Assembly: GCA_025458545.1 (NCBI GenBank)
Contig: JALOSH010000170.1
Coordinates: 1 to 5,363, forward strand
Source: Hydrogenophaga sp.
GTDB taxonomy: Bacteria > Pseudomonadota > Gammaproteobacteria > Burkholderiales > Burkholderiaceae
Direction: 5' to 3'
Length of the DNA stretch: 5,363 nt
The translations under genes and the position numbers were made by a program. Below are positions 1-5,363 of this stretch, one piece after another (positions within the stretch are counted from its first letter, which is position 1; every line of letters starts with the position of its first letter). The notes below the pieces were generated by a model that was not told the origin of the DNA, did not search any database, and worked only from the letters and a program-made list of their open reading frames with translations.

Positions 1-1163
1 TCGATGCCGGCAGCCAGGCCGACGAACACGCCGAAGTCGGTGATCGACTTGATCGGGCCCTTGACGCGGTCGCCACGCTTGGTGTTCTCGGCGAACTCGT
101 GCCAGGGGTTGGCGCGGCACTGCTTCATGCCCAGCGAGATGCGGCGCTTGTCTTCGTCGATGTCGAGCACCATGACCTCGACCTCGTCACCCAGCGACAC
201 CAGCTTGGACGGGGCGACGTTCTTGTTGGTCCAGTCCATCTCGGAGACGTGCACCAGACCTTCGATACCGGGTTCGAGTTCGACGAATGCACCGTAGTCG
301 GCGATGTTGGTGACCTTGCCGAACATGCGGGTGCCTTGCGGGTAGCGGCGGCTCACGCCCAGCCACGGATCGTCGCCCATCTGCTTGAGGCCCAGCGAGA
401 CACGCTGCTTCTCGACGTCGAACTTGAGGATCTTGGCGGTGATCTCCTGGCCGGCCTGCACCACTTCGCTCGGGTGGCGCACACGGCGCCAGGCCATGTC
501 GGTGATGTGGAGCAGACCGTCGATGCCACCGAGGTCGACGAACGCACCGTACTCGGTGATGTTCTTGACCACGCCCTGCACGATGGCGCCTTCCTTGAGG
601 GTTTCCATCAGCTTGGCGCGCTCTTCGCCCATGGAGGCTTCCACCACGGCGCGGCGGCTCAGCACCACGTTGTTGCGCTTGCGGTCCAGCTTGATGACCT
701 TGAACTCCATGGTCTTGTTCTCGTAGGGCGTCAGGTCCTTGGTGGGACGGCTGTCGACCAGCGAGCCGGGCAGGAAGGCGCTGATGCCATTGACCATCAC
801 CTTCAGGCCGCCCTTGACCTTGTTGGAGGTGGTGCCGGTGACGAAGTCGCCGGATTCCAGGGCCTTTTCCAGGGCCATCCACGAAGCCAGGCGCTTGGCC
901 TTGTCGCGCGAGAGAAGCGTGTCACCAAAGCCGTTTTCGACAGAGTCGATGGCCACGGAGACGAAGTCGCCCACCTGGACTTCGAGTTCGCCCTGGTCGT
1001 TCTTGAATTCGTTCAGAGGGACGTAGGCCTCCGACTTGAGTCCGGCGTTGACCACCACGTGGTTGTGCTCGATGCGCACGACTTCGGCGGTGATGACTTC
1101 GCCCGAGCGCATTTCAGCGCGCTTGAGGGACTCTTCGAACAGGGCGGCAAAAGATTCAGACAT
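1..1163 (-). CDS. rpsA: 30S ribosomal protein S1 (3' end beyond window)
   Basis: Encodes ribosomal protein S1, the RNA-binding protein of the small subunit that unwinds and docks mRNA, especially messages with weak Shine-Dalgarno sites. I translated 387 residues from the minus strand; the frame is open to the window edge, so the C-terminus is missing. The N-terminus [14 protein letters not shown] closely resembles E. coli S1 (MTESFAQLFEESLK). By comparison with E. coli, OB-fold S1 repeats 1 to 4 lie at about residues 21-87, 105-172, 192-261 and 278-348, and repeat 5 begins near 365. Family signatures include LLSRDKAKR (83-91), AFLPGSLVD (129-137), [10 protein letters not shown] (216-225) and [14 protein letters not shown] (302-315). 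Full S1 has about 560 residues, so roughly one third is outside. The ATG is preceded by AGGA with a 6-nt gap (1170-1173). The gene follows cmk, as in many proteobacteria. No frameshift was seen. Identity is very secure. Confidence 0.97.
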   Translation of the reverse strand, partial: MSESFAALFEESLKRAEMRSGEVITAEVVRIEHNHVVVNAGLKSEAYVPLNEFKNDQGELEVQVGDFVSVAIDSVENGFGDTLLSRDKAKRLASWMALEKALESGDFVTGTTSNKVKGGLKVMVNGISAFLPGSLVDSRPTKDLTPYENKTMEFKVIKLDRKRNNVVLSRRAVVEASMGEERAKLMETLKEGAIVQGVVKNITEYGAFVDLGGIDGLLHITDMAWRRVRHPSEVVQAGQEITAKILKFDVEKQRVSLGLKQMGDDPWLGVSRRYPQGTRMFGKVTNIADYGAFVELEPGIEGLVHVSEMDWTNKNVAPSKLVSLGDEVEVMVLDIDEDKRRISLGMKQCRANPWHEFAENTKRGDRVKGPIKSITDFGVFVGLAAGI

Positions 1164-1169
1164 AGGATT

Positions 1170-1173
1170 TCCT
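1170..1173 (-). promoter_or_regulatory. Shine-Dalgarno site of rpsA
   Basis: On the minus strand AGGA stands 6 nt before the rpsA ATG, inside the sequence CCAGGAAATCCT that runs into the start codon. It fixes the ATG at 1163-1161 as the start, in agreement with the conserved N-terminus of S1. In E. coli the rpsA initiation region lacks a strong Shine-Dalgarno site and relies on hairpins and autoregulation by S1; here a moderate site is visible. Confidence 0.65.
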
Positions 1174-1249
1174 GGGACCGCACAGCGTCAACGCACGTGA
1201 CCCTTTGACAGGGCGACGGGTCATGAGACGGATGTGCAGCTTTGACGTT

Positions 1250-1265
1250 GCGGTGGGTTCACCGC
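1250..1265 (-). other. Perfect hairpin in rpsA leader
   Basis: The transcript reads GCGGTG-AACC-CACCGC, a 6-bp GC-rich stem closed on a 4-nt loop, centred about 95 nt before the rpsA ATG. It is not followed by a run of U, so it is unlikely to be a terminator. It may be part of the folded translation-initiation region of rpsA, which is inference only. Confidence 0.45.
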
Positions 1266-1345
1266 TGGGTTGATTTCAAGATCCTTCAGGCCTGCGGGCA
1301 GGGAACACCCGGCGGGGCCTTCGGGGCCAGAGAGGGGTGATGTTC

Positions 1346-3364
1346 TCAGCGAGCCGGGAACACCATCTTGTCTTGCCACCAGTCCAGCACCTGTTGCACC
1401 GATTCTTCGATACCCAGGCGAGAGTTGTCCAGCAGCAAGGCGTCTTCGGCGGGCTTCAGGGGCGCGACGACTCGGTTGGAATCGCGTTCGTCACGCTCTT
1501 TCAGATCCGCCAGAAGGTCTTCTATTCTAACAGGATTTCCTTTTGAAATCAACTGTTTATAACGGCGTTCGGCGCGCTGCTCGGCGCTGGCGGTCAGGTA
1601 GACCTTGAGGGTGGCGTGGGGAAACACCACGGTGCCCATGTCACGTCCGTCGGCTACCAGGCCGGGAAGGCGGCGGAAGCTCAGCTGCAAGGCGTGTAGG
1701 GCCCGGCGCACCGCGGGATGCCGCGAGACCCTGGAGGCCATGCCGCCGGTCGACTCCAGCCGCAAGGGATCGGTGATGTCGCGCCCGGCCAGCAGGATGC
1801 GGTGGTCGTCAAAACGCACGGGCAACTGGCCAGCCAGGGCCGCGACCGCCAATTCGTCGTCCAGATCGACACCGGCTTCGTGGGCGGCCAGGGCAGTGGC
1901 CCGGTAGAGTGCTCCCGAGTCGAGCAGCTGGTAGCCCAGGCGCCGTGCCACCTCGGCGGCCAGGGTACCTTTGCCCGAGGCGGTGGGGCCGTCGATGCAG
2001 ATCACGGGGATCGCATCGAGGTCCGCCTGACAGACGCCAAACAGCGTTTCAAAGTAGTCCGGGAAGGTCTTGGCCACGCATTTCGGGTCCTCGATGCGCA
2101 CGGGCAGCCCGGCCGGGTTGAAGGCCGCCAGCGAGAAGCACATCGCGACCCGATGGTCGTCGTAGGTGTGGATCGAGCCCGTGCTCCACCGGGCAGGCGG
2201 TGTGATTCGGATGAAGTCGGGGCCTTCGTCCACGGTGGCGCCGAACTTGCGGCATTCGGTCGCCATGGCGGCAATGCGGTCGGTTTCCTTGACGCGCCAG
2301 CTGGCGATGTTGCGCAAGGTGCTGGGACCGTCGGCGTACAGTGCCATCACCGCCAGCGTCATGGCAGCGTCCGGTATGTGGTTGCAGTCCAGATCGATGG
2401 CCTTGAGGGGCCATGTCCCGCGTCGGATGTGAAGGCGATTGGCCTCGCCGGTGATGTCTGCGCCCATCAGGCGGGCAGCCTCGACAAACCGGATGTCACC
2501 CTGGATGGAGGTCAGGCCCACACCTTCTATGGTGATGCCCTGGTGTCCCGGTGTGGCCGGTGCAAGTGCACCCAGGGCCACAAAGTAGCTGGCCGACGAG
2601 GCATCCCCTTCCACCGGGATGCTGCCGGGCGAGGTGTATCGGCTACCCGCCGGGATGGTGAAGCGCTCCCAGGCATCACGTTGAACCTGCACCCCGAATC
2701 GGGTCAGCAGGTTGAGGGTGATCTCGATGTAGGGACGTGAAATCAGTTCGCCCACCACCTCGATCACGACATCGCGGTTGCCCGCCGCCAGCGGAAGAGC
2801 CAGCAGCAGCGCCGTCAGGAACTGGCTCGACACGTCACCGCGCACGCGCACGGGCGCATCCAGCGCCAGGGTGTGCGGGGCGTCGTCGCCGACCGCCAGC
2901 GGCGGAAAGCCATCCTGCCCCAGGTGCCGGATGGGGCATCCGAGCTGCCGCAAGGCCTGCACCAGGTCGCCGATAGGGCGCTCGTGCATGCGGGCAATGC
3001 CGCTCAGTTCGTAGCGCCCGCCATGCATGCAGGCCCATATGGCCAGGGCAGCGGTCAGCGGGCGCATGGCCGTGCCTGCGTTGCCCAGGAACAGCTGCGC
3101 CTGCCGGGCAGGAGCACGCCCGCCCAGCCCGTGCACGCGAACCTGGCCTGGCGTGGGCCGATCGATCCGGCAGCCCAGCACTGTCAAGGCGTCGAGCATG
3201 ACCCGGGTGTCATCCGAATCCAGCAGGTCGGTGATCGTGGTCACCCCCTCGCTCAGGGCGGCCAGCAGCAGGACACGGTTGGAGATGCTCTTGGAGCCCG
3301 GCAGCCGGATGGCTCCACCGGCGCTGCTCAGGGGTGGGATATCAAGAAAGGCGCTCTGGTACAT
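1346..3364 (-). CDS. aroA-cmk: AroA-Cmk fusion: EPSP synthase / cytidylate kinase
   Basis: A single 672-residue frame joins two cytoplasmic enzymes. Residues 1 to about 445 are 3-phosphoshikimate 1-carboxyvinyltransferase, which joins phosphoenolpyruvate to shikimate 3-phosphate in the shikimate pathway. Visible motifs are [10 protein letters not shown] (21-30), [10 protein letters not shown] (93-102, the PEP/glyphosate region of class I enzymes), [10 protein letters not shown] (252-261), catalytic Asp332 in IPDAAM, Glu360 in WRVKETDR, and [11 protein letters not shown]. Residues from about 453 are cytidylate kinase, phosphorylating CMP and dCMP with ATP: P-loop GPTASGKGT (459-467), [18 protein letters not shown] (572-582) and [13 protein letters not shown]. 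Only about ten residues link them, and no stop or frameshift interrupts. I chose ATG 3364 because [12 protein letters not shown] resembles family N-termini; a GTG at 3379 would add five residues. Neither start has a clear Shine-Dalgarno site, suggesting coupling to tyrA. Such fusions are known in betaproteobacteria (conserved model PRK11860, from memory). Confidence 0.94.
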   Translation of the reverse strand: MYQSAFLDIPPLSSAGGAIRLPGSKSISNRVLLLAALSEGVTTITDLLDSDDTRVMLDALTVLGCRIDRPTPGQVRVHGLGGRAPARQAQLFLGNAGTAMRPLTAALAIWACMHGGRYELSGIARMHERPIGDLVQALRQLGCPIRHLGQDGFPPLAVGDDAPHTLALDAPVRVRGDVSSQFLTALLLALPLAAGNRDVVIEVVGELISRPYIEITLNLLTRFGVQVQRDAWERFTIPAGSRYTSPGSIPVEGDASSASYFVALGALAPATPGHQGITIEGVGLTSIQGDIRFVEAARLMGADITGEANRLHIRRGTWPLKAIDLDCNHIPDAAMTLAVMALYADGPSTLRNIASWRVKETDRIAAMATECRKFGATVDEGPDFIRITPPARWSTGSIHTYDDHRVAMCFSLAAFNPAGLPVRIEDPKCVAKTFPDYFETLFGVCQADLDAIPVICIDGPTASGKGTLAAEVARRLGYQLLDSGALYRATALAAHEAGVDLDDELAVAALAGQLPVRFDDHRILLAGRDITDPLRLESTGGMASRVSRHPAVRRALHALQLSFRRLPGLVADGRDMGTVVFPHATLKVYLTASAEQRAERRYKQLISKGNPVRIEDLLADLKERDERDSNRVVAPLKPAEDALLLDNSRLGIEESVQQVLDWWQDKMVFPAR
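1524..1552 (-). promoter_or_regulatory. Predicted sigma70 promoter for rpsA inside cmk
   Basis: Read on the minus strand, a -35 element TTGATT (1552-1547) is followed by a 17-nt spacer and the -10 element TAGAAT (1529-1524), which matches five of six consensus bases. The spacer ends in TGT, giving an extended -10 TGn motif. Expected transcription start is near A1518, leaving a leader of about 355 nt before rpsA. The whole element sits in a sharply AT-rich patch in the Cmk coding part, where codon choice departs from the GC-ending pattern around it, as if selected for the DNA signal. From memory, E. coli rpsA is also served by promoters within or near cmk (mssA), which supports the role. Prediction from sequence only. 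Confidence 0.65.
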
Positions 3365-3397
3365 CGGGAGCCGGATCACAGAAGGGCGTTGGCCCGT

Positions 3398-4294
3398 TCA
3401 GCCCTGCGGCTTGTTGTTGGCTGACATCCGCCAGCGTGCGCGGGCGTCGCTGGCCTTTTCAATCAGGGCTTCCAGCGCATCGGGGTCGCTGGTGTTCATG
3501 GCGGTTTCCAGCTGGTGCAGGGCGCGCAGAAAGTGGCGCGACTGGGCCACCAGCTCTTCCCGGTTGGACATCAGGATGTCGCGCCACACAGACGGATCGC
3601 TGGCCGCAATGCGGGAGAAATCGCGGAATCCGGGGCCGGCCAGAGACAGGAATTCCTCTGCACGCTCCTGGGACTGGATGCCGTTCATGAGTGCGAAGGC
3701 AATCAGGTGCGGCAGATGGCTGACGGCTGCATAGGCTGCATCATGGGCCTCGGGCGACATCTGCTTGACGCGGCAACCGAGCGCGGTCCAGACCTGTCGG
3801 GCCCGGTCGAGCTGTTCGGTCAGTGTGCGCTCGATTGGCGTGAGAATGACCTGGCGTCCGGCATACAGATCGGGGTCGGCGTGCTCGACGCCGGCCAGCT
3901 CCTTGCCGGTGATCGGGTGGGCCGGCACGAAGACGCCCACCTGGTCGCGCAGCACGCGCCGCGCGGCATCGATCACCTCGCGTTTGGTCGAGCCGACGTC
4001 CATGATCAGGGTGCTCTTGGTCACCAGGTGCCGGATCGCCTTGAAGGAGGCTTCGGTGGCCGAAACGGGTACGGCCAGCAGCACCAGGTCAGCTCCCGAG
4101 ACGGCGAGCAGGGCAGAGGGCGCCTCGACGTCGATCACGCCCATCTGGCGCGCGCGCTCCGTGGTCGAGGGCGATTTGCTGTAGCCCACCACGCGCTTGA
4201 CCAGTCCGGCCTTTTTCAGGGCAAGCGCAAACGAGCCCCCCATGAGGCCACAACCGATCAGGCCCAGCTGTTCAAATTTCAGGGTACCTGTCAT
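3398..4294 (-). CDS. tyrA: Prephenate (or arogenate) dehydrogenase
   Basis: This 298-residue cytoplasmic enzyme oxidatively decarboxylates prephenate to 4-hydroxyphenylpyruvate, and possibly arogenate to tyrosine. The N-terminal Rossmann fold shows GLIGCGLMGGS (11-21), DLVLLAVPV (69-77) and MDVGSTKRE (98-106). The HPITG motif at 126-130 carries the likely catalytic His126. The helical C-terminal dimerisation domain has HDAAYAAVSHLPH (184-196) and GPGFRDFSRIAASDPSVWRDI (220-240). It has neither the chorismate mutase domain of E. coli TyrA nor an ACT domain. At the end of the second beta strand, VVGYSKS has Ser instead of the Asp or Glu usual in NAD-specific enzymes, so NADP use is possible. 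ATG 4294 is the only good start after an in-frame stop, with a weak GGA 7 nt upstream. It lies 34 nt after pheA and 18-33 nt before aroA-cmk, so co-transcription is likely. Confidence 0.94.
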   Translation of the reverse strand: MTGTLKFEQLGLIGCGLMGGSFALALKKAGLVKRVVGYSKSPSTTERARQMGVIDVEAPSALLAVSGADLVLLAVPVSATEASFKAIRHLVTKSTLIMDVGSTKREVIDAARRVLRDQVGVFVPAHPITGKELAGVEHADPDLYAGRQVILTPIERTLTEQLDRARQVWTALGCRVKQMSPEAHDAAYAAVSHLPHLIAFALMNGIQSQERAEEFLSLAGPGFRDFSRIAASDPSVWRDILMSNREELVAQSRHFLRALHQLETAMNTSDPDALEALIEKASDARARWRMSANNKPQG

Positions 4295-4328
4295 GGCTGA
4301 ATCCGTGTTTCGCAGGGCAGCGACGACA

Positions 4329-5363
4329 TCATTCGCTCACCGGGTAAGCGCCCAGCACCTTGTAGAACGCGCACAGGCCCTTGAGCTCTTCGAGCGCTGT
4401 GGCCACACGCGGCTCCCCCGGGTGACCGGCGATGTCGATGTAGAAGAAGTATTCCCACTGGCCGGACTTGGCCGGGCGGGATTCGAAACGGGTCATGGAC
4501 ACACCATGACGCTTGAGCGGCACCAGCAGGTCGTGCACAGCCCCCGGGCGGTTGGGCACCGACACCACCAGGCTGGTGCAATCGCGCCCCGAGGCTGGCG
4601 GCATGGCCATGGTCTGGGGCAGGCAGATGACGGCAAAGCGGGTACGGTTGTACGCCTCGTCCTGGATCGCGTGCGAGACGATGTGCAGCGCGAACTGCGC
4701 TGCCGCCCGCTCACTGGCGATGGCGGCCCAGGCCGGGTTGGTCGCCGCCAGGCGAGCACCCTCGGCATTGCTGGACACGGCACGGCGTTCCGCCTGGGGC
4801 AGGTGCTGCGCGAGCCAGTTCTGGCATTGGGCCAGGGCCTGTGGGTGGGCCATGACAACCTCGATACCGTCCAGCTCATTGCGCTGTCGTAGCAGGTTGT
4901 GGCGCACCAGCAGGCTCACTTCGCCCACCACGTGCACCGGCGACCGCAGGAACAGATCGAGGGAACGAGCGACCACGCCCTCGGTCGAGTTCTCCATGCC
5001 CACCACGCCATACTGGGCTGTACCTGCGGCGGTGGCGTGAAACACCTCGTCGAAGTTGGCGCAATAGATCATGTTGGCCGCGCTGCCGAAGAACTCGATC
5101 GCGGCCTGTTCGCAAAACGTGCCTTGCGGGCCGAGCACGGCCACGCGTTGCGGCGCTTCCAGCGCCAAGCAGGCCGACATGATTTCGCGCCAGATGGAGG
5201 CCACGTGCTGGTTCAGCAAGGGCCCCTGGTTGGCCGACTGGATCTTCTCGATCACCTGCGCGACCCGATCAGGTCGGAAGAAGGGTGAGCCCTCGACACG
5301 CTTGATTTCGCCGACCTGCTCGGCGACCCGGGCACGCTGGTTGAGCAGCGACAACAACTGCTG
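4329..5363 (-). CDS. pheA: Chorismate mutase / prephenate dehydratase (5' end beyond window)
   Basis: The P-protein converts chorismate to prephenate and then to phenylpyruvate, committing flux to phenylalanine. The visible part is 344 residues; the frame is open at the window edge and starts within the first chorismate mutase helix (QQLLSLLNQRARVAEQVGEIKR), so roughly 15-25 N-terminal residues are missing. The AroQ mutase domain covers residues 1 to about 70. The dehydratase domain follows, with LGPQGTF (77-83), ENSTEG (124-129) and the catalytic NRTRF motif (239-243, Thr241). A C-terminal ACT domain (about 263-335) has PGAV, a variant of the GAL motif, at 273-276 and ESRP at 294-297, the pair associated with phenylalanine feedback inhibition. 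By eye, the position of E. coli mutase Gln88 is Glu69, as in Pseudomonas-type enzymes, and Glu52 appears to be Asp32. The TTG at 5357 is an internal codon, not the start. Stop TGA at 4331-4329. Confidence 0.95.
   Translation of the reverse strand, partial: QQLLSLLNQRARVAEQVGEIKRVEGSPFFRPDRVAQVIEKIQSANQGPLLNQHVASIWREIMSACLALEAPQRVAVLGPQGTFCEQAAIEFFGSAANMIYCANFDEVFHATAAGTAQYGVVGMENSTEGVVARSLDLFLRSPVHVVGEVSLLVRHNLLRQRNELDGIEVVMAHPQALAQCQNWLAQHLPQAERRAVSSNAEGARLAATNPAWAAIASERAAAQFALHIVSHAIQDEAYNRTRFAVICLPQTMAMPPASGRDCTSLVVSVPNRPGAVHDLLVPLKRHGVSMTRFESRPAKSGQWEYFFYIDIAGHPGEPRVATALEELKGLCAFYKVLGAYPVSE

Larger units (their letters stand above)
1164..1345 (-). other. cmk-rpsA intergenic leader with small hairpins
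   Basis: These 182 nt separate the cmk stop from the rpsA start and contain no recognisable gene. The first 55 nt or so on the transcript side are C-rich (about 25 C against 15 G in 56 nt, hand count). Further down is a perfect 6-bp hairpin with a 4-nt loop (GCGGTG/CACCGC, 1250-1265). Nearer rpsA are two mutually exclusive pairings, TGACCC with GGGTCA (1223-1218 and 1203-1198) and CCCT with AGGG (1213-1210 and 1204-1201). None is followed by a U-tract, so I see no intrinsic terminator and expect read-through from cmk. S1 represses its own translation through the rpsA leader in E. coli. Whether these hairpins serve that role here is inference. Confidence 0.5.

Noticed and set aside
187..882. 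Minus-strand open frame of 231 codons inside rpsA
   Set aside because: It is out of frame with rpsA, has an Arg/Gly/His-rich composition typical of a shifted GC-rich frame, and overlaps conserved S1 sequence throughout.
1164..1200. TTGACG upstream of rpsA, considered as a -35 element
   Set aside because: With an 18-nt spacer the -10 would be TCCTAT, overlapping the start codon and matching poorly. The promoter inside cmk is much better.
99..1208. Long plus-strand open frame opposite rpsA (369 codons)
   Set aside because: It is a shadow of the rpsA frame in GC-rich DNA. Its translation is rich in His, Asp, Val and Gly with no recognisable domain, while the minus strand encodes clear S1 repeats.
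1316..1328. GGCC inverted repeat with a short loop, considered as a terminator after cmk
   Set aside because: The stem is only 4 bp and no U-tract follows on the minus strand, so it does not qualify as an intrinsic terminator.
1718..2740. Long plus-strand open frame opposite aroA-cmk (340 codons)
   Set aside because: It is antisense to conserved EPSP synthase and kinase motifs, and its own translation shows no family signature.
3515..4300. Plus-strand open frame opposite tyrA (261 codons)
   Set aside because: It mirrors tyrA almost end to end and has no recognisable motif; the minus strand is clearly a dehydrogenase.
5355..5357. TTG as the start codon of pheA
   Set aside because: The frame remains open to the window edge, and the residues around it are the middle of the first chorismate mutase helix, so the true start lies outside.

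Overview
The window is a compact, GC-rich stretch of a bacterial chromosome in which every gene lies on the minus strand. Read in the direction of transcription, from high to low coordinates, the order is pheA (5' end cut off by the window), tyrA, a fused aroA-cmk gene, and rpsA (3' end cut off). The sequences point to a betaproteobacterium of the order Burkholderiales, most likely Comamonadaceae or a near relative. The reasons are the AroA-Cmk fusion, the single-domain TyrA, the chorismate mutase-prephenate dehydratase PheA with Pseudomonas/Burkholderia-type motifs, and the conserved pheA-tyrA-aroA-cmk-rpsA order. The genus cannot be fixed from this window.

Positions 5363-4329 hold PheA, which takes chorismate to phenylpyruvate and carries a C-terminal ACT domain. 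After a 34-nt gap comes TyrA (4294-3398), which sends prephenate toward tyrosine. A short gap of 18 or 33 nt, depending on the start chosen, leads to the AroA-Cmk fusion (3364-1346). Its first part is EPSP synthase, the step before chorismate synthase, and its second part is cytidylate kinase. A 182-nt non-coding interval (1345-1164) then leads to rpsA (1163 to the window edge), encoding ribosomal protein S1. The operon thus links aromatic amino acid synthesis to CMP salvage and the translation machinery. No hisC-type aminotransferase lies between pheA and tyrA.

The least expected signal is inside the Cmk coding part. At about 1521-1563 the sequence turns abruptly AT-rich (12 G/C in 43 bases, hand count), and thirteen of fifteen consecutive codons end in A or T, including AGA, ATA, GGA and TCA. 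The same bases read on the minus strand as a sigma70-type promoter: TTGATT, a 17-nt spacer, TAGAAT, with an extended -10 TG. It points at rpsA about 360 nt downstream. I interpret it as the rpsA promoter embedded in, and distorting, the cmk reading frame. A 10-nt near-palindrome in its spacer recurs exactly at the rpsA ribosome-binding site. The rpsA leader also holds small hairpins and a possible 22-codon upstream reading frame ending inside the rpsA start. These last items are weaker.

Overall this is a housekeeping region with no mobile element, CRISPR array, tRNA or rRNA gene, and I found no convincing wholly new system. The embedded promoter and the rpsA leader deserve the closest look.
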